Below are positions 9,849 to 18,351 of a DNA stretch of 64,000 bases, in pieces. The notes beneath the pieces were generated by a model. That model was not told the DNA's origin. It worked only from the letters and a program-made list of their open reading frames with translations, and did not search any database. Both the position numbers and the translations under genes were made by a program. Location: positions 62,001 to 126,000 of the forward strand of contig NZ_JAGJEA010000012.1 of NCBI RefSeq assembly GCF_018100805.1. The letters run 5' to 3'. Within the stretch, counting starts at the first letter, position 1. The number at the start of each line of letters is the position of its first letter. The stretch is from Aquimarina sp. MMG016 (GTDB lineage: Bacteria > Bacteroidota > Bacteroidia > Flavobacteriales > Flavobacteriaceae).

Positions 9849-10128
9849 ACTTATTCTAAAGCGCAGAGCTGAGATAGAATTGGAAGATGCGATCGAATGG
9901 TATAATTCTTTATCTAAAGGATTAGGTTTTCGATTTTTAAATAGCGTAAGATCTGAAATTAATTACATTCAAAAATTTCCAAAACATTTTCAAATTTCAA
10001 AAAATACTTTCCGCCAAGCTCCAATTCAAAGATTTCCTTTTATAATAGTATATGAGATTGAAAATAACACAATCATTGTTTATTCAATCTTTAATACAAA
10101 TCAAAACCCAATTAAAAAACCAGGATAG
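9838..10128 (+). CDS. RelE/ParE-family toxin
   Basis: The 96-residue basic protein follows the RelE/ParE fold: an N-terminal strand IYKLILKRRAEIELEDAIEWYN, a helix containing GLGFRFLNSVRSEI, and C-terminal strands RFPFIIVYEIENNTIIVYSIFN. Family members cleave ribosome-bound mRNA or poison gyrase; ParE- and RelE-type targets cannot be separated here. It overlaps its antitoxin by 11 bases and stops immediately before the hemJ ATG (adjacent bases), so the pair may be cotranscribed with hemJ. Confidence 0.8.
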   Translation: MIYKLILKRRAEIELEDAIEWYNSLSKGLGFRFLNSVRSEINYIQKFPKHFQISKNTFRQAPIQRFPFIIVYEIENNTIIVYSIFNTNQNPIKKPG

Positions 10129-10680
10129 ATGCTCGAATACTATAACTACATAAAATCCCTACACTTGATCTTTGTGATTACCTGGTTTGCAGGGCTTTTT
10201 TATATCCCCAGATTATTTATTTATCATATTGAAGCAGCACAGAAACCTTCACCAGATAGAGAAATACTTGAAAAACAGTTTAAATTAATGACCAAGCGTC
10301 TTTGGTTCATCATCACCTGGCCTTCGGCGATATTAGCTACGTTATTCGCTATCTGGTTACTAATTTTAATGCCAGCCTGGTTACAACAACCTTGGATGCA
10401 TGTAAAATTGGGGTTTATAGTATTACTTTTCGCCTACCATCTAAAATGCCATCATATCTATAAGCAGCTCCAAAATGATATCATCAGATGGTCTTCCAAC
10501 CAAATGAGAATGTGGAATGAAGGCTCAACAATTATTCTTTTTGCAGTAATTTTTCTTGTTGTCGTGCGAGATGCGGTAAACTGGATTTACGGGGTAATAG
10601 GTATTATATCTCTGGCAGTTTTACTAATGATGGGGATCAAACTGTATAAAAGAATCCGGAATAAAAATCCCGAAGCTTAA
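10129..10680 (+). CDS. hemJ: protoporphyrinogen IX oxidase HemJ / CopD-family membrane protein
   Basis: The 183-residue protein has four to five membrane segments, starting YIKSLHLIFVITWFAGLFY. Family members oxidise protoporphyrinogen IX to protoporphyrin IX in the membrane. His12 and Lys93 sit in the positions reported as essential in HemJ proteins (LHLIF and HVKLG). The product is the substrate of ferrochelatase encoded at 1103. The ATG begins directly after the toxin stop codon, with no gap, which is unusual for a heme gene and suggests insertion of the toxin-antitoxin pair upstream or read-through transcription. Confidence 0.85.
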   Translation: MLEYYNYIKSLHLIFVITWFAGLFYIPRLFIYHIEAAQKPSPDREILEKQFKLMTKRLWFIITWPSAILATLFAIWLLILMPAWLQQPWMHVKLGFIVLLFAYHLKCHHIYKQLQNDIIRWSSNQMRMWNEGSTIILFAVIFLVVVRDAVNWIYGVIGIISLAVLLMMGIKLYKRIRNKNPEA

Positions 10681-10740
10681 CCCTCCTCTATCTACCTCAG
10701 GCGGACATCTCCCTATTAAAGGGGTGAGAAGGTTATAATT
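10681..10740. repeat. possible decayed dispersed repeat after hemJ
   Basis: The stretch has imperfect inverted segments (CTCCCTATTAAAGGGGTGAG) and a GGCGGACATCTCCCT block of the sort that recurs in flavobacterial intergenic DNA. No second copy is seen in this window. Confidence 0.25.
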
Positions 10741-10804
10741 CTCTTCTATGATCAGAAATAGTAACAGACTCTTGATTCTACATTCTGCATTCGTAATTAG
10801 TTTG

Positions 10805-10812
10805 TATCTTCG
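10805..10812 (+). promoter_or_regulatory. -7 element upstream of yicC
   Basis: TATCTTCG is a near match to TAnnTTTG and lies 22 bases before the yicC ATG, giving a very short leader. Confidence 0.4.
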
Positions 10813-10833
10813 TGCAACTTTTAGCATAATTCT

Positions 10834-11694
10834 ATGATCAAATCTATGACCGGTTTTGGGAAGTCTATTCTTCAACTTCCTACCAAAAAAATCACTATTG
10901 AAGTTAAATCTCTTAATAGCAAGAACCTAGATCTCAACGCCCGTATTCCTTCACAATACCGTGAAAAAGAACTAAAAATGAGAAACACTATTGCCAAAAC
11001 TTTAGAAAGAGGGAAAGTAGATTTTGGATTGTTCGTGGAAATTACTGCAGAGGAAACTTCAACAAAAATTAATGAGGCAGTTGTTAAGGATTATATCAAA
11101 CAACTAGAATCCATTCACAATTCAGGAGAAACCACTGAATTTATGAAGATGGCAGTTCGCATGCCTGATGCTTTAAAAACTGTTAGAGAGGAAATTGACG
11201 AAGAAGAGTTTAAAGCGATCGAAAAATCACTTAAAGAAGCGCTTGATGCCATAGAAGATTACAGAGTTGACGAAGGTAAAGCCTTGGAAAAAGATTTCAC
11301 CCTTCGCATTAAAAATATTGGAGAATTATTAGAGAAAGTAATACAGATGGATCCGGAACGCATGGAGGTCGTTAGAGAACGATTACATAAGGCAGTTTCT
11401 GATTTAAAAGAAGAAGTGGATCAAAATCGTTTTGAGCAGGAATTGGTGTATTATTTAGAGAAATTTGATATTACCGAGGAAAAAGTCAGACTGGCTAATC
11501 ACCTGGAATATTTTACTACAACCCTAAATTCTCCAGATTCCAATGGTAAAAAACTAGGATTTATCACTCAGGAGATCGGTCGAGAAATCAATACCATTGG
11601 GAGTAAATCTAATTACGCTCCGATGCAACAACTGGTGGTGCAAATGAAGGATGAGCTCGAAAAAATTAAGGAACAACTACTAAACGTATTGTAA
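10834..11694 (+). CDS. yicC: YicC/YloC-family endoribonuclease
   Basis: The 286-residue protein starts with the family signature MIKSMTGFGK and ends with the DUF1732-type C-terminus NTIGSKSNYAPMQQLVVQMKDELEKIKEQLLNVL (in two adjacent parts). YicC proteins are endoribonucleases linked to small RNA turnover and stationary-phase survival. The gene ends three bases before gmk, and yicC-gmk is a classical conserved pairing. Length and both conserved ends are normal. Confidence 0.93.
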   Translation: MIKSMTGFGKSILQLPTKKITIEVKSLNSKNLDLNARIPSQYREKELKMRNTIAKTLERGKVDFGLFVEITAEETSTKINEAVVKDYIKQLESIHNSGETTEFMKMAVRMPDALKTVREEIDEEEFKAIEKSLKEALDAIEDYRVDEGKALEKDFTLRIKNIGELLEKVIQMDPERMEVVRERLHKAVSDLKEEVDQNRFEQELVYYLEKFDITEEKVRLANHLEYFTTTLNSPDSNGKKLGFITQEIGREINTIGSKSNYAPMQQLVVQMKDELEKIKEQLLNVL

Positions 11695-11697
11695 ATC

Positions 11698-12267
11698 ATG
11701 GAAGGTAAGCTTATTGTACTTTCGGCACCGTCCGGAAGTGGAAAAACTACTTTAGTCAGGGATCTACTCAACAAAGAAGAATTAAATCTAGGATTTTCTA
11801 TTTCTGCAGCCTCCCGAGAGCCTCGAGGTGCAGAAGTTCACGGAAAAGATTATTACTTTTTATCTCTAAGAGAGTTTAAAGACAAAATAAAAGCTGATGA
11901 ATTTCTGGAGTGGGAAGAAGTATATCGAGATAACTTCTATGGGACTTTAAAAACCGAAGTACAACGTCTTTGGGATCATGGTAAACATGTGATTTTTGAT
12001 ATTGATGTAGTGGGTGGTTTGGATATCAAAAGGATTTATCCTAATCGTACACTAGCTATTTTTATAAAACCTCCAAGTATTGAAGAGCTGAAAATTCGTC
12101 TCAAAAAACGCAAAACTGAATCCGAGGATAAAATCAATATGCGTGTTGCTAAAGCATCCACAGAAATGGCTACTGCACCCCAATTTGATGCCATCATAAC
12201 TAACGATGATCTCGAAAAAGCAAAAGCAGAAGTGTATCAGTTGGTGAAGAAGTTTTTATTGAACTAG
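11698..12267 (+). CDS. gmk: guanylate kinase
   Basis: Guanylate kinase phosphorylates GMP to GDP with ATP. The 189-residue cytosolic enzyme has the Walker A motif SAPSGSGKTT near residue 9, the GMP-binding SAASREPR and HGKDYYFLS segments and the IFDIDVVGG strand that carries the Mg site. It is three bases downstream of yicC and 58 bases upstream of nadD, and the three genes run in one direction. Confidence 0.96.
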   Translation: MEGKLIVLSAPSGSGKTTLVRDLLNKEELNLGFSISAASREPRGAEVHGKDYYFLSLREFKDKIKADEFLEWEEVYRDNFYGTLKTEVQRLWDHGKHVIFDIDVVGGLDIKRIYPNRTLAIFIKPPSIEELKIRLKKRKTESEDKINMRVAKASTEMATAPQFDAIITNDDLEKAKAEVYQLVKKFLLN

Positions 12268-12287
12268 GGTGTAATTGTAATAAAAAG

Positions 12288-12307
12288 ATTCCCGTCTACA
12301 CGGGAAT
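12288..12307. repeat. dRS3-like ATTCCC-N8-GGGAAT palindrome
   Basis: The 20 bases read ATTCCCGTCTACACGGGAAT, exactly the ATTCCC-N8-GGGAAT layout of dRS3/REP-type elements known from other bacteria. The stem can be extended to ATTCCCGT/ACGGGAAT. It lies between gmk and nadD and may also act as an RNA hairpin. It partly abuts a second palindrome. Confidence 0.6.
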
Positions 12308-12327
12308 GAAAAAGAATTCTTTTTCAT
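12306..12327. promoter_or_regulatory. 22-bp perfect palindrome overlapping the nadD start
   Basis: ATGAAAAAGAATTCTTTTTC plus AT forms a perfect 22-base inverted repeat whose right end includes the first two bases of the nadD ATG. In RNA it could hide the nadD initiation site; as DNA it could be an operator. Function unknown. Confidence 0.4.
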
Positions 12328-12907
12328 GAAAAAAATCGGATTATATTTTGGAACTTTTAATCCAATACATATTGGTCATTTAGCCATTGCTAATCAAATG
12401 GCGGAATATTCTGATCTTGATGAAATATGGATGGTAGTAACACCCCATAATCCTTTTAAAAAGAAAAGCTCATTACTTGATAATCATCATCGATATGAGA
12501 TGGTGTATCGCGCTACCGATTCATACGCTAAACTTAAACCAAGTGATATAGAATTTAAGCTACCGCAACCTAATTATACAGTAAATACTTTAGCTCACCT
12601 TCAGGAGAAGTATCCTAATGATCAATTTAACCTGATCATGGGAGAAGATAACTTGAAAAGCTTCCATAAATGGAAAAACTATGAAGTAATTTTAGAGAAT
12701 CATCATATCTACGTATATCCACGTATCTCAGAAGGAAAAACTGAAGCTCAATTCAAAGATCATCCAAAAATTCATCGGGTTGATGCGCCAATCATGGAAA
12801 TCTCCTCAACTTTTATCCGTAAAGCTATCGCAGAAGAGAAAAATATTCGCCCTTTATTACCTAAAGAAGTATGGGAGTATATTGATGAAATGAATTTTTA
12901 TAACTAA
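12326..12907 (+). CDS. nadD: nicotinate-nucleotide adenylyltransferase
   Basis: NadD joins nicotinate mononucleotide and ATP to deamido-NAD, the penultimate step of NAD synthesis. The 193-residue protein carries the nucleotidyltransferase motif GTFNPIHIGHL at its start and the second motif ISSTFIRKAI near residue 160. The start is fixed by MKKIGLYFGTFNP. The gene is convergent with, and overlaps by four bases, the secreted protein gene on the other strand. Confidence 0.95.
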   Translation: MKKIGLYFGTFNPIHIGHLAIANQMAEYSDLDEIWMVVTPHNPFKKKSSLLDNHHRYEMVYRATDSYAKLKPSDIEFKLPQPNYTVNTLAHLQEKYPNDQFNLIMGEDNLKSFHKWKNYEVILENHHIYVYPRISEGKTEAQFKDHPKIHRVDAPIMEISSTFIRKAIAEEKNIRPLLPKEVWEYIDEMNFYN

Positions 12908-14490
12908 TCGAAGCTTAACTTCATTAGTTGTTTTTTCTTTTCTTTAGGGTTATTCCCAAATAATAACAATTCCTTCAATTCCTTATCATGATAACCACTT
13001 CTCACCATAAAACTATTCGCTCCGTCTTTGTATGGTTTTATGTTGTTTTCTATCACATTGCCTTGTGAATCTACAGTTATTAAAACAAGGTTAAGTTTTC
13101 TTTTTCCAGAACTTTTAAATTTTACTTTGTCGCCTTTTTTTCCTTCTTTCTTCTTTTTATAATTAAATAAATAATGGATTTTACTATCATTATAAATATT
13201 TAGTACAGAATTATAATTAGATGATTGTGGTGCGTCAAATTGATTCTTATCTATTAACGTACAGGCTTTTACTTTGCCTTCATCAGTAAACCTTAGTGTT
13301 AATATTCCTCCATGATAATCCATTGGCACACTATTTTGTCCATTGGATTGCTGATATCTATAATACTCTTCTGCAACTAATAAAAAATCATTTTCTTCTG
13401 TTTTATAAAGATTCTTTAATCGAAAATTAAACAAATACTTATTATTAAAACTATTCGAAAACATTCCGTTAAAAAGTCCCTTTCCAGGTAAATTATCATT
13501 TAGCAAACCTTGCTTTACAGGGATCAAAAATTTATTTGACACTTCAAAATTCTCATGATCTACTTCAAAAAAAGCCAAGCCTCTTTGAAATTTTTGTTCC
13601 ATGTTTTGATAGCAAGTTATGAGATATATCTTATCACCTATTAACTTAGGATATAAACTGCCAACATAACCTCCTCCTATTTTCAGATTCAGTGATTTTT
13701 TATTAGAATTATTTAGTTTATAAACCTCAAAATTCAATTCCTGTCCTTTAGATTTTTTAAATCCAAGATTTGGATAATATCTCCCAACTAAATAAACAGA
13801 TTGATCTTGTTCATTAATCGACATATTATCATACGCAAAGCTTTTATCTTTTGTTTTTAAAGCTATCTCGTTATGATGTATTTGATTAAATTTATTGTCA
13901 AACAAAAAGGTATTATGATACTCTGACTCTTTTGCCTTAATACTGAAATTCAATCCAATAATTTTTTTGTTTTCCGAAACAATGAATTTGACAAAGTTAT
14001 TTTCCAAATCTTCTCGATCCCGATCAAAAAAGTCAAGAATTTCTCCATATTTTTCATTTAGATTAAACGAAAAAAATTCATTTTCAGTAAAACTAAAATT
14101 ATCTAGTTCAGCAGTCTTGGCGATTAGTTTTACAGTTCTATTTCTCAACCTGGCAAGGTTTGTCTTGCCTTCTATAATGTGCAACTTGTTTTCGAGTATA
14201 AAGGCATATAAGATTTTGGTTTTTTTATCACCATACTTAGAAAGTTTAAGCATATTCAGATTTTTGTCATAATGTTCAATGAAAAAACCTTTTGGTTTAA
14301 ACCCTCCTATTGTAGATGAATAGTCAGGCCTTATCAATACATACCCTCCCTGATTGTCTTTTATTGTGAAATCAAGATATGTGTGTTTCTTTTCTTCAAA
14401 AAACATTTTGCCTTCATTAACAGTAAATTGTTCCTGAGAAAGTAATGTGGTTGTAATTAGACAGAAAAGTAAAAAGCTTAAGTATTTCAT
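12904..14490 (-). CDS. secreted protein of unknown function, 528 aa
   Basis: A signal peptide (YLSFLLFCLITTTLLSQ) is followed by ~505 residues rich in asparagine, lysine and beta-strand-like segments such as SVYLVGRYYPNL, GDKIYLITCY and DDFLLVAEEYYRY. These resemble the repeated strands of a beta-propeller seen in large uncharacterised families of Bacteroidota exported proteins. I recognise no catalytic motif. The region around KKKKEGKKGDKVKFKSSGKRK is strongly basic and may be a flexible linker. The gene stands alone between nadD and a membrane protein gene. Confidence 0.75.
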   Translation of the reverse strand: MKYLSFLLFCLITTTLLSQEQFTVNEGKMFFEEKKHTYLDFTIKDNQGGYVLIRPDYSSTIGGFKPKGFFIEHYDKNLNMLKLSKYGDKKTKILYAFILENKLHIIEGKTNLARLRNRTVKLIAKTAELDNFSFTENEFFSFNLNEKYGEILDFFDRDREDLENNFVKFIVSENKKIIGLNFSIKAKESEYHNTFLFDNKFNQIHHNEIALKTKDKSFAYDNMSINEQDQSVYLVGRYYPNLGFKKSKGQELNFEVYKLNNSNKKSLNLKIGGGYVGSLYPKLIGDKIYLITCYQNMEQKFQRGLAFFEVDHENFEVSNKFLIPVKQGLLNDNLPGKGLFNGMFSNSFNNKYLFNFRLKNLYKTEENDFLLVAEEYYRYQQSNGQNSVPMDYHGGILTLRFTDEGKVKACTLIDKNQFDAPQSSNYNSVLNIYNDSKIHYLFNYKKKKEGKKGDKVKFKSSGKRKLNLVLITVDSQGNVIENNIKPYKDGANSFMVRSGYHDKELKELLLFGNNPKEKKKQLMKLSFD

Positions 14491-14584
14491 TGCGATTCGA
14501 ATATTTCAATCGCTAAAATAATTAAAGTGATATTATATTACCCTATCCTTTCTGGGTAGTATCTTAGATATATACTTTAAATTG

Positions 14585-15169
14585 TTATTCATCTTCTTCA
14601 AAATTAGCTTTTATCCTTTTGATCAATCGATGTACACGATCGCTCCCACCAGCAATAATACCAGCGGTAAGAATGATATCAATAGACTGAACCAATGTCA
14701 GCTGTGTCTCTGATGCCCCTGAATTTAAGGAAGTTTCGAATAAAAAACCTGACAATATTCTGAACCCGGAAAACGCCAGCAATAATCCTATTCCGAAGTT
14801 AATAATCAGTATTCTCTGTTTTCTTTTTAAGCCTCTGGTAATATTTTGCCCTTCTAGTTCAATTTTTTCACTTAGCAGTTTGTCTTTAGTTGCTTGTTCC
14901 AGAGTTTCGTTTTCTACCTCCTTACAAATATCAGCGATACGTTGTTTGCGTTGCATTTTATTTTTTTCATCAGGATCATTGACAAAAATCTCTATAAATT
15001 GCTCCACAATTAACATCACCACGGTTATATAACCCAGCACTGCTATAATATTGGTAGGGGTTAACTGAGATAAATCTAATGCAGGCAATTGATCTTTTAG
15101 AAAAATAAATGCTCCAACGGTAACTGCTATTAAAATAAGTGCTATAGGGTTTTTATAAAGCGCTTTCAT
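14585..15169 (-). CDS. integral membrane protein of unknown function
   Basis: The 194-residue protein has two N-terminal membrane helices (ALILIAVTVGAFIFL; IIAVLGYITVVMLIVEQFIEIF), a charged cytosolic loop of ~60 residues with coiled-coil character, and two further hydrophobic segments (IINFGIGLLLAFSGF; SIDIILTAGIIAGGSDRVHRLI). The GGSDRVHRLI end recalls small holin- or channel-like membrane proteins found in many bacteria, but no family can be named with confidence. It is monocistronic as far as the sequence shows. Confidence 0.7.
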   Translation of the reverse strand: MKALYKNPIALILIAVTVGAFIFLKDQLPALDLSQLTPTNIIAVLGYITVVMLIVEQFIEIFVNDPDEKNKMQRKQRIADICKEVENETLEQATKDKLLSEKIELEGQNITRGLKRKQRILIINFGIGLLLAFSGFRILSGFLFETSLNSGASETQLTLVQSIDIILTAGIIAGGSDRVHRLIKRIKANFEEDE

Positions 15170-15254
15170 CGGTATAGGTGGTTTAAGAGTATATGTATAA
15201 AGATAAAAAAATCAACTACACAAAATACAGGTAAACAACTGAATCTATACCAGC

Positions 15255-16034
15255 CTATTTCCCCGGAAAATCCGCTTTTCGTTTTTCTAAAAACGCGGTA
15301 GTACCTTCTTTAAAATCTTCTGTACCAAAACAGTTTCCGAATTGTTCAATTTCAACATTAAAACCATTTACACCATCTTCATAAGCAGCATTTACTGATT
15401 TAATTGCGGCTCCAATGGCAACAGAAGAATTTCTCATGATTTTACCAGCTAGTTTTTCTGCTAACGGCACTAATTCTTCTAATGAAGTTACATGGTTAAC
15501 CAAACCGTATTGTAATGCTTGATTAGCATCTATCATTCCTGCAGTCATAATCATTTCCATAGCTCTACCCTTGCCTACTAATTGTGGTAACCGTTGTGTT
15601 CCACCATACCCCGGAATTACACCTAAAGAAACTTCTGGTAGTCCCATTTTTGCATTATCACTGGCGATCCTGAAATGTGCAGCCATGGCCAGTTCTAGCC
15701 CTCCACCAAGTGCAAAACCATTAACTGCCGCGATCACAGGAGTAGAAAGGTTCGCTACGTAGTCAAATAACAGCTCTTGCCCTTTTGCAGCCAGTTTTCC
15801 ACCTTCTGATACAGAAAAATCAGCAAATTCACTTATATCTGCGCCCGCAACGAATGCTTTTTCTCCGTTTCCGGTAATGATAATCACTTTAGTATCAGCA
15901 TCCACATCCGCCACTCTAAAGGCTGCGTGTAGTTCTTGAATCGTTTCTTTATTTAATGCATTTAATTTAGACGGACGATTAATGGTAATAGTAGTAATTC
16001 CGTCGTTTTGTGAGGTGATAATATTTGTATACAT
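15255..16034 (-). CDS. enoyl-CoA hydratase/isomerase (crotonase family)
   Basis: The 259-residue protein has the crotonase core: the oxyanion-hole segments KAFVAGADISEF and NGFALGGGLELA, and the two catalytic glutamates of hydratases, in GGGLELA and GLPEVSLGVIPGYGGTQ. The C-terminus ALEKRKADFPGK-like tail (TAFLEKRKADFPGK) is typical of short-chain enoyl-CoA hydratase. It hydrates crotonyl-CoA or longer enoyl-CoA in fatty-acid or butyrate-type metabolism. The CoA-transferase genes at 20609-22675 could feed the same pathway but are not adjacent. Confidence 0.92.
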   Translation of the reverse strand: MYTNIITSQNDGITTITINRPSKLNALNKETIQELHAAFRVADVDADTKVIIITGNGEKAFVAGADISEFADFSVSEGGKLAAKGQELLFDYVANLSTPVIAAVNGFALGGGLELAMAAHFRIASDNAKMGLPEVSLGVIPGYGGTQRLPQLVGKGRAMEMIMTAGMIDANQALQYGLVNHVTSLEELVPLAEKLAGKIMRNSSVAIGAAIKSVNAAYEDGVNGFNVEIEQFGNCFGTEDFKEGTTAFLEKRKADFPGK

Positions 16035-16064
16035 GGTTTTAAATATTGTTTTTATAATTTTCTT

Positions 16065-16754
16065 CTAATCTAATTCTTCTTCTATATGCTGTTTCAAGAG
16101 CTTCATCTTTTCCTCAACCAATTCATATTTCCTTAATTTGTAATTTCTATTGGTTTCTAACCGCCATAAATAACTGAAAATTTCATTTTTTTGACTAGGA
16201 GATATTTCGATTGGCTGTCTAATTTCAACCAATTGGCCTTTTTCGTCAAAAACCATATAATCTTTAAGAATATCATTCATAAGGATAAAATAATTAGAAA
16301 AAGACTTCATTTCATCAACATCATCTTCAATTATAGTAATAATCTTATAATAAAAATCATATAGTGTTATAATCTCGAACCTCAATGAATCTTTCTTTAC
16401 AGTTTTAAGACCGCTTGCCTTTAATGATTCATATCCAGATTGATTTACAATAGGCGCATAATCCCTAAACAGAAGTACATATGCTAATGCTATAGAATCC
16501 TGATTAACCTTTTTATTTTGAAGCAAATCCCTAAACATTTGGGTAACTTTAAGGCTGGTAGTATGACCATATTTATTTCCACTAAAATCTTTTAAGTCTA
16601 ATTCAATACCATTTCTTATTTCTTTAAGGATTTTTTCTTCAGAAAAGTTTTCTGCTCTATTATCATTACATTTATTAAGGGTAAATGCCGATAGCACTGC
16701 AATAAATATAGATAGAAACTCAAAAACGTATTTTTTCCACTCTATTTTTTTCAC
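16065..16754 (-). CDS. DUF6090-like membrane-anchored protein
   Basis: A single N-terminal membrane segment (YVFEFLSIFIAVLSAFTLNKC) directly follows a short basic start, then ~200 mostly helical residues. The pattern WKKYVFEFLSIFIAVLSAF followed by EKILKEIRNGIELDLKD is characteristic of a family very common in flavobacteria (DUF6090) with no known function. The protein is probably tethered to the inner membrane with a soluble helical domain. It lies between the sensor kinase and the crotonase gene on the same strand, with short gaps, but nothing ties their functions. Confidence 0.75.
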   Translation of the reverse strand: MKKIEWKKYVFEFLSIFIAVLSAFTLNKCNDNRAENFSEEKILKEIRNGIELDLKDFSGNKYGHTTSLKVTQMFRDLLQNKKVNQDSIALAYVLLFRDYAPIVNQSGYESLKASGLKTVKKDSLRFEIITLYDFYYKIITIIEDDVDEMKSFSNYFILMNDILKDYMVFDEKGQLVEIRQPIEISPSQKNEIFSYLWRLETNRNYKLRKYELVEEKMKLLKQHIEEELD

Positions 16755-16793
16755 AAATACAAAGAATATTTTAAAGAATTATTGAAAAACGAG

Positions 16794-18248
16794 TTATTGT
16801 TCTCTAGGGAACTTAACTTTAAAGACAGTTCCTTTATCTTGCTGAGAAGTAAAGGTAATACTTCCGTTGTAGGTTTCCACAATATTTTTTACCATTCCTA
16901 ACCCAAGTCCCATTCCACTGGATTTTGTAGTAAATTTTGGTTCAAAAATCTTCTTCTTATTTTCTTCTGTGATTCCTACTCCATTATCAGCTACAGTAAT
17001 GACAACTTCGCCATTTTCAGAAAATACATCTACGATAATTTTTGGTGTTCGATCTTCCGGAATTGCTTGTATAGCATTTTTAACCAAATTAGTAACCACC
17101 CGTATTAGCTGAGTTCTGTCGAATTTGGCAATAATTTCTTCTTTTTCTGAAGGGAAAATAATATAATCTTCATTGAAGATATCTAATGCAAGCCCCACAA
17201 TTTTAATTACATCTAAAGTTTCGCTTTTTTGCGCAGGCATTTGTGCAAAATTCGAAAATGCTGAAGCGATAGAACTCATAGTATCAATCTGTTGAATCAA
17301 GGTGTCACTATATTCCTTAATCTTTTGTTCAATGCCAGGGTCCTGAGGGTCGAATTTTCGTTGAAAACTCTGAACTGTTAGACGCATCGGGGTAAGTGGG
17401 TTTTTTATTTCGTGAGCAACTTGCTTTGCCATTTCTCTCCATGCAGCTTCTCGTTCACTTTTGGCCAACATTGCCGCGCTCTGTTCCAACTCGTCAATCA
17501 TACTATTATAAGCGCTGACCAAAGAATGAATTTCATCACTGGCATCACCAATTTCAATTCTTTTGTTTCTTTTATCTAATCGAGTTTGGTCCAAAGTATC
17601 AGAAATTGTTTTCAGCGATCTAGTGATGTATTTAGATAAAAAATATGCTAAAAAAATCGCAATGACCAACATTATTAAATATACCTGCCCTACACGTTGT
17701 AAAAATTCTAAAAGTTCTCTTGTGATCAAATCATTATCTTCAAAATATGGAAGATTTAGTATCGCAAGTGGTTTTGAAGTTTTGTCTGTGATATAGGTAT
17801 AGGAAGATATTACTTTGGTATCACCTCTCTGGGATTCGACAAGATATCGTTTATCATATTGATTAGAAAGGCTATCGATAATTACAGCGCTTAGTCGTAC
17901 CGTATCTTTCACAAAAGTGGTTTCGGACTTGAGCATCAACTTCCCTGAAAGGTCATAAATATTAATAGGTAATGAGTGTTCTTCAGAAATTTGATATATC
18001 CTTCCTTTATATCTAAAGATTTTTGCAATGTTTTCTTCGGTAACCGGATATGTAGTACTTTTTAGAACATTATCAATAGAAACCGCGATCTGTTGTTCTT
18101 TCCGTTCCAGTCGATCTTGATGATATTCTTCTGCCTCTTCCTTATATTGATACACAGATACAACTGCTATTAATACAGAAGCTAACAATACCAATGCAGT
18201 CATCGAGATAAAAATCCGGGTTCGTAAGGAGAGTTTGAGTAGCTTCAT
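16794..18248 (-). CDS. HAMP-domain sensor histidine kinase
   Basis: The start is set at the Met beginning [15 protein letters not shown]; a Met nine codons upstream would precede the natural basic start of the first membrane helix. Two membrane segments (~residues 13-35 and ~185-205) enclose a periplasmic sensor domain. HAMP follows, then the H-box [16 protein letters not shown], the N-box [10 protein letters not shown], the G1 DNGVGI and G2 [12 protein letters not shown] motifs. It resembles NtrY-type kinases. No response regulator is adjacent, so it is an orphan kinase here. It is divergent from the ABC gene at 18352. Confidence 0.92.
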   Translation of the reverse strand: MKLLKLSLRTRIFISMTALVLLASVLIAVVSVYQYKEEAEEYHQDRLERKEQQIAVSIDNVLKSTTYPVTEENIAKIFRYKGRIYQISEEHSLPINIYDLSGKLMLKSETTFVKDTVRLSAVIIDSLSNQYDKRYLVESQRGDTKVISSYTYITDKTSKPLAILNLPYFEDNDLITRELLEFLQRVGQVYLIMLVIAIFLAYFLSKYITRSLKTISDTLDQTRLDKRNKRIEIGDASDEIHSLVSAYNSMIDELEQSAAMLAKSEREAAWREMAKQVAHEIKNPLTPMRLTVQSFQRKFDPQDPGIEQKIKEYSDTLIQQIDTMSSIASAFSNFAQMPAQKSETLDVIKIVGLALDIFNEDYIIFPSEKEEIIAKFDRTQLIRVVTNLVKNAIQAIPEDRTPKIIVDVFSENGEVVITVADNGVGITEENKKKIFEPKFTTKSSGMGLGLGMVKNIVETYNGSITFTSQQDKGTVFKVKFPREQ

Positions 18249-18328
18249 ATTAAATATCGTTTGTAAATATAACAAATATCACACCAAAATAGTTTTAAAA
18301 AGAAATCTTCAAAACCTATAGAATTTCC

Positions 18329-18336
18329 TAACTTTA
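18329..18336 (+). promoter_or_regulatory. -7 element of the peptide ABC ATPase gene
   Basis: TAACTTTA fits TAnnTTTG except for the last base and is 16 bases before the ATG at 18352. It lies in the ~100-base region between the divergent kinase and ABC genes. Confidence 0.35.
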
Positions 18337-18351
18337 CCAGACGTATATACT

